Shown here: one piece after another, positions 1-6,523 of the stretch
Layout of the letters: the number at the start of each line of letters is the position of its first letter
How positions within the stretch are numbered: position 1 is the first letter of the stretch
DNA from: Aliishimia sp963922415
GTDB lineage: Bacteria; Pseudomonadota; Alphaproteobacteria; Rhodobacterales; Rhodobacteraceae
Direction: 5' to 3'
DNA: 9,525 nucleotides
Assembly: GCA_963922415.1 (NCBI GenBank)
Contig: CAWUIP010000127.1
Span: forward strand, 1-9,525
Notes under the pieces: generated by a model
What the model was told of the DNA's origin: nothing
The model's input: only the letters and a program-made list of their open reading frames with translations
Databases searched by the model: none
Program-made: the position numbers and the translations under genes

Positions 1-292
1 ACCCTCTCTTATCAAATCACCCTAAACTGTCCCCGTGGCGCTGACGTCAGACAGTCCAAAAGACCAGGCACACCTAAAGTATTCAGTGTGGGAAGACCCC
101 ACCCGATCTGCTCTGCTGTGCTGCCCGTTCCGCCGCAGAGTAGGGCGCAGGCCAGTAGGCCCGCTCGGTGTGTCGTGCCAGGCTGCCTCAAACGCCTCGC
201 TCCGCCATCATTGTTTTTGATGGACCTATTCCGGTCCTTTACTACTTAGTAGCGAGATTGCTTGGGTTTACGAAACGGATTATGCGGTCGGC
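1..292. other. Upstream region with no recognisable gene
   Basis: No protein I recognise is encoded here on either strand. The + frame beginning at base 1 stays open to a TAG at 247-249, so the C-terminal end of a gene entering from the left cannot be excluded. Its translation is not recognisable, however, and another + frame is also open across much of the same stretch, as happens by chance in GC-rich DNA. Visible structure includes a perfect 10-bp palindrome CTGACGTCAG at 41-50, ACTGTC/GACAGT arms at 26-31 and 50-55, and GGCACACC (67-74), which can pair with GGTGTGTC (167-174) with one G-U. Two small hairpins at 205-237 lie just before the phosphatase gene. The region probably holds the promoter of that gene, but no convincing -35/-10 pair is seen. 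Confidence 0.4.
205..240 (+). repeat. Two adjacent short inverted repeats, possible weak terminator
   Basis: CCATCA (205-210) and TGATGG (218-223) form a perfect 6-bp stem with a 7-nt loop. GGACC (222-226) and GGTCC (233-237) form a 5-bp stem with a 6-nt loop, followed by TTT. The two stems share GG at 222-223, so they are mutually exclusive. They could end a transcript arriving from the left, but both stems are short and the T-run is only three bases. They may equally be chance. Confidence 0.3.
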
Positions 293-1054
293 ATGCAGTT
301 CTTTCGCAACCTGTGGAAAAAAACCACACCCTTTAATGCACCTTTACGGCCAGACGAAACATTCGCAGTTATCGGGGATGTCCACGGTCGCATTGACCTT
401 TTAGATCGACTTTTGGACCAGATCGCTGCTCTGCCCATTCAGCCTCGATCAGTTGTCTTGGTGGGCGATTACATCGACAGGGGCGAGGATAGCGCAGAGG
501 TTTTGATGCGTCTAAAAGCCCTGTCAGACATCGGGTCTTGTATCCCCTTGCGTGGCAATCACGAAGATATGCTTCTGTCGTTTTTGGACCTTCCAGAAGA
601 AAATGGGAACCGCTGGCTGCGGCATGGGGGCCTTCAAACTTTGGCCAGCTACCGCGTTACACTTGCGTCTCCGTCACCAGGTCCCAATGATCTGCGAGCT
701 ATCGCTGATGATTTGAAATCAAAACTCGGGGATGATGCTTTGACGTGGCTGCGTCGGCTCAATACCTATTGGCAAAGCGGAAATGTATGCGTTGTCCACG
801 CCGCCGCTGATCCCGATCAATCGATCGCAAATCAGTCGAAACATGTGCTGCTTTGGGGGCACAAGGCGTTTCGCAAAAAGTCCCGCGCAGATGGTGTGTG
901 GATCGTACACGGCCATACGATTGTGCCATCCCCTCTGGTGGACCAAGGGGTTATCAGTATCGATACCGGGGCATATGCAACCGGGCGATTGACGGCCGCT
1001 TTAATTGAAACGGATGCTGTGAACTTTCTGACGGTCGACGCGACGGCGCGTTAA
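293..1054 (+). CDS. Metallophosphoesterase, PPP-type serine/threonine phosphatase family
   Basis: A 253-residue cytoplasmic protein with the full calcineurin-like/PPP metal-binding set: GDVHG (28-32), GDYIDRG (58-64), RGNHE (87-91), VVHA (167-170) and HGHT (206-209), followed by SIDTGAYATG near the C-terminus. These residues build the di-metal centre that hydrolyses phosphomonoesters. Bacterial relatives (PrpA/PrpE and ApaH-like) act on phosphoproteins or on dinucleoside polyphosphates, and the sequence does not say which applies here. No signal peptide or membrane segment is seen. The ATG at 293 is the usable start, although the Shine-Dalgarno sequence before it is poor. The gene is transcribed towards glpK; the two stop codons interlock in TTAA at 1051-1054. 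It lies outside the photosynthesis functions, and no link to them is evident. Confidence 0.88.
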   Translation: MQFFRNLWKKTTPFNAPLRPDETFAVIGDVHGRIDLLDRLLDQIAALPIQPRSVVLVGDYIDRGEDSAEVLMRLKALSDIGSCIPLRGNHEDMLLSFLDLPEENGNRWLRHGGLQTLASYRVTLASPSPGPNDLRAIADDLKSKLGDDALTWLRRLNTYWQSGNVCVVHAAADPDQSIANQSKHVLLWGHKAFRKKSRADGVWIVHGHTIVPSPLVDQGVISIDTGAYATGRLTAALIETDAVNFLTVDATAR

Positions 1055-2523
1055 ACCGCTTGTGCCGCCGCAATTGCGCGGGCCCAACGTGCCAGGTCTG
1101 CAGATCGCGACTCGGCGTCCATCTTTGGCTCAAATCGGCGATCGCGGGCCCATGTTTTCGAAAAGTCTTCCTGATCCGGGTAAACACCTGCCTGCATTCC
1201 TGCGAGCCAGGCCGCTCCCATGGCCGTGGTTTCAACATTTGTCGGACGATCCACAGGTGCATCCAGCACGTCTGCCAAGTACTGCATCGCCCAGTTGTTT
1301 GCCGAAAGCCCACCATCGACGCGCAAGACGGCTTCTGCCGCCTCGGGCCAGTCTGCGCGCATCGCTTGCCACAAATCCGCTGTTTGAAACCCAATGCTCT
1401 GCAACGCAGCGCGCGCAAACTCTGCCGGACCTGTATCGCGCGTCAGGCCAAAACTAGCGCCCCGACAGTCTGGGTTCCAATAGGGTGCGCCCAAGCCTGT
1501 GAAAGCAGGCACGAGGGTCACCCCATCACGGCCTTCGGCGGCAAGCGCTTCGGTTTCCGCTGCAGAGGCGATGACACCCAAACCATCGCGCAGCCATTGA
1601 ACAACGGCCCCCGCCACAAAAATTGATCCTTCAAGCGCATATGTGGGCTTGCCGTTCAACTGATAGGCAATCGTCGTGAGCAAACGGTTCTTAGACGTTA
1701 TTGCCTCTGCACCCGTGTTCAGGAGCGCAAAGCAGCCAGTCCCATAGGTCGACTTGAGCATGCCCGGCTCAAAACACGCTTGTCCAACAGTTGCGGCTTG
1801 TTGATCGCCGGCAACGCCCAGAATGGGAACATCGGCACCTAGTACGCCGGTGGTCCCGAACGCGGCGGCGCAGTCTTTAACTTCGGGTAACATCGCCATG
1901 GGTATGTCCAAAAGCGCGCAAACCTCTGCACTCCAGCACCCATTGTGGATGTCATAGAGCATCGTGCGCGCGGCGTTTGTCGCGTCCGTCACATGTGCGG
2001 CGCGGCCGGTAAGATGCCAGATAAGAAAGGTGTCCACGGTCCCAAAAAGCAGTTTGCCCGCAGCAGCCCGTTCCCGAGCGCCATCATACGTGTCCAGGAT
2101 CCATTTGACTTTCGTTGACGAAAAATAGGGATCTAACAGCAGCCCAGTTGTTGCCGTGATCATTGGCTCGTGCCCGGCGTCTTTGAGTGCGGCACAGATG
2201 TCCGATGTCCGCCGGTCTTGCCAAACGATCGCGCGGTGAAGGGGTGCGCCTGTCTCGGCGTCCCACACAAGCGTCGTTTCTCGCTGGTTGGTGATGCCGA
2301 TTGCTGCGATATCAGTGGCTGCGATGCCGGATCTTTCCACGCAAGACCGCGTCGTTGTCAGCACAGTGTCTAACAAGTCTTGAGGCTCGTGCTCGACCCA
2401 ACCTGATGCAGGAAAGTGTTGTGCAAACTCTTCTTGCGCAGTGGCCACGGACTGCATGTTTTCGTCAAAGAGAATTGCCCGTGACGATGTTGTGCCTTGG
2501 TCGATTGCAAGTACGTAGCGCAT
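1051..2523 (-). CDS. glpK: Glycerol kinase
   Basis: Phosphorylates glycerol to sn-glycerol 3-phosphate with ATP; FGGY-family kinase acting in the cytoplasm. The 490-residue length fits the family (E. coli 502). Visible motifs are the N-terminal phosphate loop DQGTTSSRA (8-16) and GWVEHEP (41-47). R81-E82 and Y133 match the glycerol-contacting R83/E84 and Y135 of E. coli. GTVDTFLIWHLTG (161-173) and the FGGY stretch VDGGLSANNW (402-411) are present, and D240 in GVAGDQQA is the catalytic base. The reading frame extends upstream to 2628 and into idi, but the ATG at 2523 is chosen because MRYVLAIDQGTT is the family N-terminus and AGGGGGA (2530-2536) sits 6 nt before it. It lies 67 bp downstream of idi on the same strand, so it could be read through from the bch operon or have its own promoter. 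I see no convincing promoter in the gap. Confidence 0.96.
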   Translation of the reverse strand: MRYVLAIDQGTTSSRAILFDENMQSVATAQEEFAQHFPASGWVEHEPQDLLDTVLTTTRSCVERSGIAATDIAAIGITNQRETTLVWDAETGAPLHRAIVWQDRRTSDICAALKDAGHEPMITATTGLLLDPYFSSTKVKWILDTYDGARERAAAGKLLFGTVDTFLIWHLTGRAAHVTDATNAARTMLYDIHNGCWSAEVCALLDIPMAMLPEVKDCAAAFGTTGVLGADVPILGVAGDQQAATVGQACFEPGMLKSTYGTGCFALLNTGAEAITSKNRLLTTIAYQLNGKPTYALEGSIFVAGAVVQWLRDGLGVIASAAETEALAAEGRDGVTLVPAFTGLGAPYWNPDCRGASFGLTRDTGPAEFARAALQSIGFQTADLWQAMRADWPEAAEAVLRVDGGLSANNWAMQYLADVLDAPVDRPTNVETTAMGAAWLAGMQAGVYPDQEDFSKTWARDRRFEPKMDAESRSADLARWARAIAAAQAV

Positions 2524-2541
2524 GTGTTGTCCCCCTGCCTG

Positions 2542-2565
2542 CTCCGCGCGCATAGTTTCGCGGAG
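2542..2565 (-). repeat. GC-rich hairpin in the idi-glpK gap
   Basis: CTCCGCG (2542-2548) and CGCGGAG (2559-2565) are perfect 7-bp inverted arms around a 10-nt loop. The hairpin lies between the idi stop and the glpK ribosome binding site. No T-run follows it on the minus strand (the sequence continues AGGCAGGGGGA), so it is not a standard intrinsic terminator. It could stabilise the 3' end of the bch-idi transcript, structure the glpK leader, or do nothing. Confidence 0.45.
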
Positions 2566-2590
2566 GACTTCGGACGTCAACGGGGATGCG

Positions 2591-3136
2591 TCAGATCGGT
2601 TGTGTCGCGTAGGCCAATTCTGGCCCAAAGATCACGTCGCTATGGTCTGCGAGGTATATCCGAAGCCAAGGCGTGAACCGATCTGGATACCGCTGCACCT
2701 CGGCCATCAGGTCGTGATAGTCGATCCAGCGCGTTTCCATGACTTCATCTGGATTAAGGTTGAGTTCGGGATCGCGTTTTGTGCGGCCCAAAAACACATC
2801 GACCACTTCATGCTCTATCAGCCCATTTCCGACCTCAGCGCGGTACTCAAGGTGGTGCCGATGTTCCAAGATCATGCCCTCTAGGCCCAGTTCTTCAACC
2901 AACCGGCGCTGGGCGCAAGCTCCTTGTTCCTCGCCCCAGTCGGGATGCGTGCAACACGTGTTCGCCCACAGACCGGGCGTGTGATACTTCGACATCGCGC
3001 GCCGTTGCAGCAGCACCTGGCGGTCCTTTAAAACAAAAACAGATACGGCCTTGTGCCGCAGCCCTTTTTGGTGCGCTTCAAGCTTTTCGACAGGCGTAAG
3101 CTTGCCGTCGACCCAGGCGGGGATCATGATTGTCAT
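2591..3136 (-). CDS. idi: Isopentenyl-diphosphate delta-isomerase, type I
   Basis: Interconverts IPP and DMAPP, feeding geranylgeranyl diphosphate synthesis for the bacteriochlorophyll tail and carotenoids. The 181-residue protein has a Nudix fold. Residues aligning with the E. coli active site are visible: metal ligands H22 and H28 (AHQKGLRH), catalytic C62 in CCTHP with H64, the Nudix-like helix around GACAQRRLVEELG (72-84), and E108/E110 in IEHEVVDVF (E110 matching the catalytic E116). The ATG at 3136 overlaps the bchP stop as ATGA and gives the usual family length. The frame is open further upstream to 3277, but only inside bchP. A second ATG three codons in (3127) is also possible. The ATGA overlap implies translational coupling to bchP, as the last gene of a pigment-tail group. 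idi linked to bchP is typical of Rhodobacterales clusters. Confidence 0.95.
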   Translation of the reverse strand: MTIMIPAWVDGKLTPVEKLEAHQKGLRHKAVSVFVLKDRQVLLQRRAMSKYHTPGLWANTCCTHPDWGEEQGACAQRRLVEELGLEGMILEHRHHLEYRAEVGNGLIEHEVVDVFLGRTKRDPELNLNPDEVMETRWIDYHDLMAEVQRYPDRFTPWLRIYLADHSDVIFGPELAYATQPI

Positions 3137-4311
3137 ACGTGCTCGGGCCTCACCAAGCCCATCAAGTGGGCAATGTTTTTCACGCCAATCTTGAGGTGAG
3201 CCATGGGCCGCGCCTTGACTAGCTTTTTGTTCATATACGCTTCGAAGGTTAGTTTTTGAACGTCGATATCGTGGCAAAGCGACACGAAGCGTTCGCGTCG
3301 CATATCGGACTGGTAATAGGCATTTTGCATCGATGCCAGGACACGGAAGACCGTTTTGTGCTCGCGCATGAAGAGCTTGCGCGCCAAGCGGAGGTCTTTC
3401 GCGCGGGCTGAGGCCAACGTGGCCGCACAGGCGGTTGCCGCCACGCGTCCGCCCATCATTGCATAGTAGATGCCTTCGCCCGATGACGGCGCGACGACGC
3501 CTGCGGCATCCCCGGCCAGGACAACGTCTTGTCCGTTATCCCACCGATCCATCGGTTTAAGCGGGATGGGCGCGCCTTCTTTGCGTAGCGTTTCGCAATC
3601 TTCCAGACCCGAGGCGCGGCGCAATGCGGCTGTTGCGTCTTTGAGGTTCACATCCGGATCCTCGGTGCCCATGCCGACGCTGGTCGTGCCGCCATGGGGG
3701 AAGACCCAGCCATAAAAGTCAGGGCTAATCGCGCCGTCATAGATTACATCGCAACGCATTGGGTCATAGACGGCATTGGCCTCGGGCGCGGCAATGATCT
3801 CGTGATAGGCAAAGACCAGCGGGACTTTGTCTGCGCCGGGCACTTCGGCAAGGCCAACCCGGCTTTTGGCGCCGTCCGCGCCGATGATGAGTTTTGTCGG
3901 AAGCGCTTGTTCAGAGCCTGATGACTTTTCGCGGTAGATGACGTGTGCGGTCCCATTGTCCCGCTCAATCCGCAGGAAGGTCCCAACAAAGCTCTGCGCG
4001 CCCGCCGACACGGCGCGGTTTCGTAAGAAGGGGTCAAAGTCCTTGCGATCGACCATTCCGACGAAACCATTTTCGATTGGGATGTCGACCGACCGCCCGG
4101 TGGGCGAGATCATCCGCGCGGTGTTCACTTTGGTGAGAAGCTGATCCTCTCCAATATTGAAATCTTGCATCAGTCGCGGCGGGATAGCACCCCCACACGG
4201 CTTGATGCGGCCCTCTCGATCTAGAAGTGCCACTTTGTGACCGGATCGGACCAAGTCTTCTGCGGCTGTGGCCCCGGCTGGGCCGCCCCCGACGACGACG
4301 ACATCGAACAT
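3133..4311 (-). CDS. bchP: Geranylgeranyl reductase of bacteriochlorophyll synthesis
   Basis: Reduces three double bonds of the geranylgeranyl chain to give the phytyl tail of bacteriochlorophyll a, using NADPH; flavoprotein of the p-hydroxybenzoate hydroxylase-like superfamily, acting at the membrane. The 392 residues match the family length. FAD-binding signatures are GGGPAGATAA (8-17) at the N-terminus, GADGAKSR (144-151) and GDAAGVVAPSSGEGI (267-281). The KPCGGAIPP segment (38-46) is characteristic of the geranylgeranyl reductase branch. The start is fixed by the N-terminal Rossmann strand and by GGGGGAA a few bases upstream inside the end of the previous gene, whose TAG stop is only 2 nt away. 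It is cotranscribed with bchG and the PucC-like gene above it and overlaps idi below. Confidence 0.96.
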   Translation of the reverse strand: MFDVVVVGGGPAGATAAEDLVRSGHKVALLDREGRIKPCGGAIPPRLMQDFNIGEDQLLTKVNTARMISPTGRSVDIPIENGFVGMVDRKDFDPFLRNRAVSAGAQSFVGTFLRIERDNGTAHVIYREKSSGSEQALPTKLIIGADGAKSRVGLAEVPGADKVPLVFAYHEIIAAPEANAVYDPMRCDVIYDGAISPDFYGWVFPHGGTTSVGMGTEDPDVNLKDATAALRRASGLEDCETLRKEGAPIPLKPMDRWDNGQDVVLAGDAAGVVAPSSGEGIYYAMMGGRVAATACAATLASARAKDLRLARKLFMREHKTVFRVLASMQNAYYQSDMRRERFVSLCHDIDVQKLTFEAYMNKKLVKARPMAHLKIGVKNIAHLMGLVRPEHV

Positions 4312-4313
4312 AT

Positions 4314-5570
4314 CTATTCCCCCGGAACCATGAGTGGAGTTTGCGCCTGATCGGCCCGACGCATCACGCGCGCGGCCACCACGGCGGCGATCAAAAAGAG
4401 CAGTGCTTCGGCTGTGAAGACCAGACCATAGGCTGTCGCATCATTCAGGCTGAGCCGCGCAAGATCCAGTGTGCCTGTTGCGATAAGGCCTGCGAGACCT
4501 GCCGCAATGGCTTGTGCTGCGCCGAAGACACCCATGCGGGTGCCCGTTGCCTTCGCCCGCGCCGCAGCAAGTTGCATCATCGAGCCCACCGCGCCGACCA
4601 CGAACAGCCCATTGCCCAACCCAAGTGCCACCGAGCTTGGCACCAGTGGCAGACCCGCCCCAAGCGCCAACAAGCCGATCGCCGACAGGACGCATCCGAC
4701 AACGGCCCAGAACCGCAATGTGCCCCAGCCAAACTGCGACAGGACCCCAGCGGCAATCATGCCCAACAGCGCCGCGCCGTCCTTGCCGCCAGAGAGTTTG
4801 GTCGAGGCATCGGGCGTCAGCCCGTGTACATGGCCTGCGAAGGGCTCAAAAATCAGTTCCGACAGATAAAAGGCAAGGATCGACAGGAAGACAAACCCTG
4901 TGAAAGCGCGGGCAACCGGGTCTCTCCACGTGGTTTGGAGCGCTGCGCGCAGGCTTCCATCGGCCTGAGGTTGGGTTTGAACGGCCGTGACCTCTACCCG
5001 CCACGTGGCCAAAAACGTCAGGCAGACGGCCACGCCCGCCACAACGGCAACCACCCAGATCAGGCGTTGAGACGAGTATGGGTCCAGCGCGATGCCCGTC
5101 CCGATAGAGGCAATGATGGCCCCAGCGATCAGGAACAGCCAGGCCAATGTCGCCGGTCCGCCCTTTCGGTTTCCAGTGAGTGTGGCGAGCAGGGCCAAGA
5201 AGGACGTGCCAGCCGCGCCGATCCCAAGACCGATTGCCGTGTAGGCGATAATCCAAGTCACGAGCGCCATGCTGATGGACTGTTCCGCCATGTGAATGCC
5301 CCAAGCAACAGCGACCAGGGACGCGCCGACAACAGCGACGCCGCCAAGGATGAACGGCGTGCGCCCGCCCCGGGCATCCGACCGGTATCCCCAAACGGGG
5401 CGTGTGAGCTGCACGCCATAGTGCAACGCGACCAGCAGACCTGGCAGCAGCGCGGGCAGCGCAAGCTCAACCGTCATCAAGCGGTTGAATAAGTTCACGG
5501 GTAGGGCCGCAAGACCCCCGATGGCGGCATTTACCAGGCAAAGCCGAACCAATGTGCCCCAACCCGCCAT
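4314..5570 (-). CDS. PucC/LhaA-family MFS protein, probable pigment or antenna assembly factor ('Bch2')
   Basis: A 418-residue, very hydrophobic polytopic membrane protein, about 12 predicted segments, of the PucC (BCD) branch of the major facilitator superfamily. The loop after the second helix reads WGYRSDARGGRTPFI (60-74), the family version of the MFS GxxSDxxGRR motif. Members named PucC and LhaA help assemble LH2 and LH1. This version, always between bchG and bchP (orf428/bch2 in Rhodobacter), is annotated as a 44.5-kDa bacteriochlorophyll synthase subunit, but its role is less well defined. The ATG at 5570 shares its A with the bchG stop (TGATG), giving coupled translation. A much longer frame upstream to 5798 lies inside bchG and encodes an unrelated, non-membrane sequence. 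Position argues for handling newly esterified bacteriochlorophyll; that is inference. Confidence 0.9.
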   Translation of the reverse strand: MAGWGTLVRLCLVNAAIGGLAALPVNLFNRLMTVELALPALLPGLLVALHYGVQLTRPVWGYRSDARGGRTPFILGGVAVVGASLVAVAWGIHMAEQSISMALVTWIIAYTAIGLGIGAAGTSFLALLATLTGNRKGGPATLAWLFLIAGAIIASIGTGIALDPYSSQRLIWVVAVVAGVAVCLTFLATWRVEVTAVQTQPQADGSLRAALQTTWRDPVARAFTGFVFLSILAFYLSELIFEPFAGHVHGLTPDASTKLSGGKDGAALLGMIAAGVLSQFGWGTLRFWAVVGCVLSAIGLLALGAGLPLVPSSVALGLGNGLFVVGAVGSMMQLAAARAKATGTRMGVFGAAQAIAAGLAGLIATGTLDLARLSLNDATAYGLVFTAEALLFLIAAVVAARVMRRADQAQTPLMVPGE

Positions 5571-6469
5571 CAGACAATCCCTCGCAAGGCGAATGCGGCG
5601 ATCATCATGCCCGAAACATAGAGCAAGACGCCCGTTCCATTGTACCAAGGTGCCTTGGCCTTGGGATCGCGGAACATCACGGTCATCGCCCAAAACTGAA
5701 CCAGCAACACCAGCGTCACGCCACCTGCGTGAAAGGCGCGGTCCCACCACAGGAGGCAGGCGATCACTGCGATCTGCGGTAATGCCATGACGACGCATGC
5801 AACTTGTGCCGCGCGTTTGGGACCGAGCGTAACGGGCAGGGAGTTGACCCCCATCTGCCGATCTCCCTCTAGCGCCTTGAAGTCGTTTAGGGTCATGATC
5901 CCATGCGCACCGATGCCGTAAAGGAGTGCGATCAACAGTATGCGCGGATCGGGTGCCCCGGCGGTGAGCACAGCAGCGCCCGTGACCCAGGGCAGCGTTT
6001 CATAGCTGATCCCGACCAGGCCCGGACCCCACCAGCCAGATCGCTTGAGCCGCACAGGCTCTGCCGAGTAGGCCCAAGCGGCCAAGACGGCGATGACCGT
6101 GGCGCCGAACCCCCAAGGCCCCAACAACCAGCCAACCGCGAGCGACAGCGCGGACATCGCGATGGCGATCCACAGCCCCCAACGCCCTGGAATGCGGCCT
6201 GAAGGAATTGGGCGGCCCGGCTCATTGATTGCGTCAACATGGCGGTCGCACCAGTCATTGGCGGCTTGGCTCATCCCGCAGACGATGGGACCCGCCAGCA
6301 AAACGCCAAGCAGCACGAGGTGCCACTGTCCACTTGGACTTACACCAGACGAGACGACACCGCAAAGATACGCCCACATTGGTGGAAACCATGTGACTGG
6401 TTTTATGAGCGTAATCGCAGCGCTTGGCTCAGGAAACCGGCGCGTGTTGAGCGTGGATGAAACAGCCAT
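5570..6469 (-). CDS. bchG: Bacteriochlorophyll synthase (geranylgeranyl transferase)
   Basis: Attaches the C20 isoprenoid alcohol from geranylgeranyl diphosphate to the C17 propionate of bacteriochlorophyllide a; UbiA-superfamily intramembrane prenyltransferase. The 299 residues contain the first Asp-rich motif, NDWCDRHVD (71-79), followed by INEPGRPIPSG (81-91), the chlorophyll-synthase signature. The second motif is NDFKALEGDRQMGVNSLPV (195-213). Multiple hydrophobic helices follow. The N-terminus ('RRFPEPSA..TLIKPVTWFPPMWA') is in register with Rhodobacter BchG, so the ATG at 6469 is the likely start. Unusually, no Shine-Dalgarno sequence precedes it: the bases immediately upstream are a PpsR-type operator whose outer arm includes the AT of this ATG (see 6468-6491). 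It is the first gene of the bchG-pucC-like-bchP-idi set and starts 46 bp after the ppsR stop. Confidence 0.96.
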   Translation of the reverse strand: MAVSSTLNTRRFPEPSAAITLIKPVTWFPPMWAYLCGVVSSGVSPSGQWHLVLLGVLLAGPIVCGMSQAANDWCDRHVDAINEPGRPIPSGRIPGRWGLWIAIAMSALSLAVGWLLGPWGFGATVIAVLAAWAYSAEPVRLKRSGWWGPGLVGISYETLPWVTGAAVLTAGAPDPRILLIALLYGIGAHGIMTLNDFKALEGDRQMGVNSLPVTLGPKRAAQVACVVMALPQIAVIACLLWWDRAFHAGGVTLVLLVQFWAMTVMFRDPKAKAPWYNGTGVLLYVSGMMIAAFALRGIV

Positions 6470-6491
6470 GTGTCAACTATGTCTGACACAT
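6468..6491. promoter_or_regulatory. ppsR-binding site: PpsR/CrtJ operator overlapping the bchG start codon
   Basis: TGTCAACTATGTCTGACA (6471-6488) matches TGT-N12-ACA exactly, in the stronger TGTC-N10-GACA form. It is the core of a longer perfect inverted repeat: ATGTGTCA (6468-6475) and TGACACAT (6484-6491) with an 8-bp centre. The left arm covers the first two bases of the bchG start codon (CAT on this strand, 6467-6469). PpsR/CrtJ is known to repress bch, crt and puc promoters by binding this palindrome, and the gene next door encodes PpsR. Direct repression of the bchG transcript is therefore the straightforward reading. Confidence 0.8.
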
Positions 6492-6504
6492 TGAGTCGTT
6501 GCAA
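6476..6504 (-). promoter_or_regulatory. Predicted bchG promoter, possibly leaderless
   Basis: On the minus strand, TTGCAA (6504-6499) and CATAGT (6481-6476) are separated by 17 bp, each matching the sigma-70 consensus at 4 of 6 positions. Start of transcription about 7 nt past the -10 would fall at 6470-6469, on or beside the A of the bchG ATG. The -10 lies inside the PpsR palindrome, a standard repression geometry. Absence of a Shine-Dalgarno sequence fits a leaderless mRNA. The match is moderate and the interpretation is inference. Confidence 0.4.
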
Positions 6505-6505
6505 G

Positions 6506-6523
6506 TGTCCGAAACTTAAGACG
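6506..6523. promoter_or_regulatory. Degenerate PpsR-like half-matching site
   Basis: TGT (6506-6508), 12 bases, then ACG (6521-6523): one mismatch from TGT-N12-ACA, centred 35 bp from the perfect operator and spanning the ppsR stop codon. PpsR/CrtJ often binds paired sites cooperatively, so a weak partner site is conceivable. A single mismatch in a six-base pattern also occurs readily by chance. Confidence 0.2.

Noticed and set aside
62..240. 6S RNA gene
   Set aside because: The segment around 164-195 (GCTCGGTGTGTCGTGCC and following) loosely recalls one side of the 6S central bubble, and long-range pairing is possible. I could not build the full closing stem and bubble, so no call was made.
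1060..1626. Plus-strand open frames opposite glpK
   Set aside because: Cys- and Arg-rich translations with no known domain, wholly opposite highly conserved glycerol kinase motifs.
2542..2565. Intrinsic terminator for the bch-idi transcript
   Set aside because: The stem is strong, but on the transcribed strand it is followed by a purine-rich sequence and no T-run, so it was recorded only as a hairpin.
2524..2628. Longer GlpK start at 2628 overlapping idi
   Set aside because: The conserved kinase N-terminus begins at the ATG at 2523, which has a good ribosome binding site; the extension resembles nothing in the family.
3137..3277. Longer Idi start at 3277
   Set aside because: The extension sits inside bchP in another frame. 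The ATGA overlap at 3133-3136 and the family N-terminus favour the shorter form.
4227..5492. A 421-codon open frame on the plus strand opposite the PucC-like gene
   Set aside because: Its translation is rich in Arg, Gln, Pro and Cys without any recognisable domain, and it is the mirror of a strongly supported membrane protein gene. Long antisense frames are common in GC-rich coding DNA.
5571..5798. N-terminal extension of the PucC-like protein by 76 codons
   Set aside because: It lies entirely inside bchG, is charged and unlike the family, while the ATG at 5570 overlaps the bchG stop and gives the normal length.
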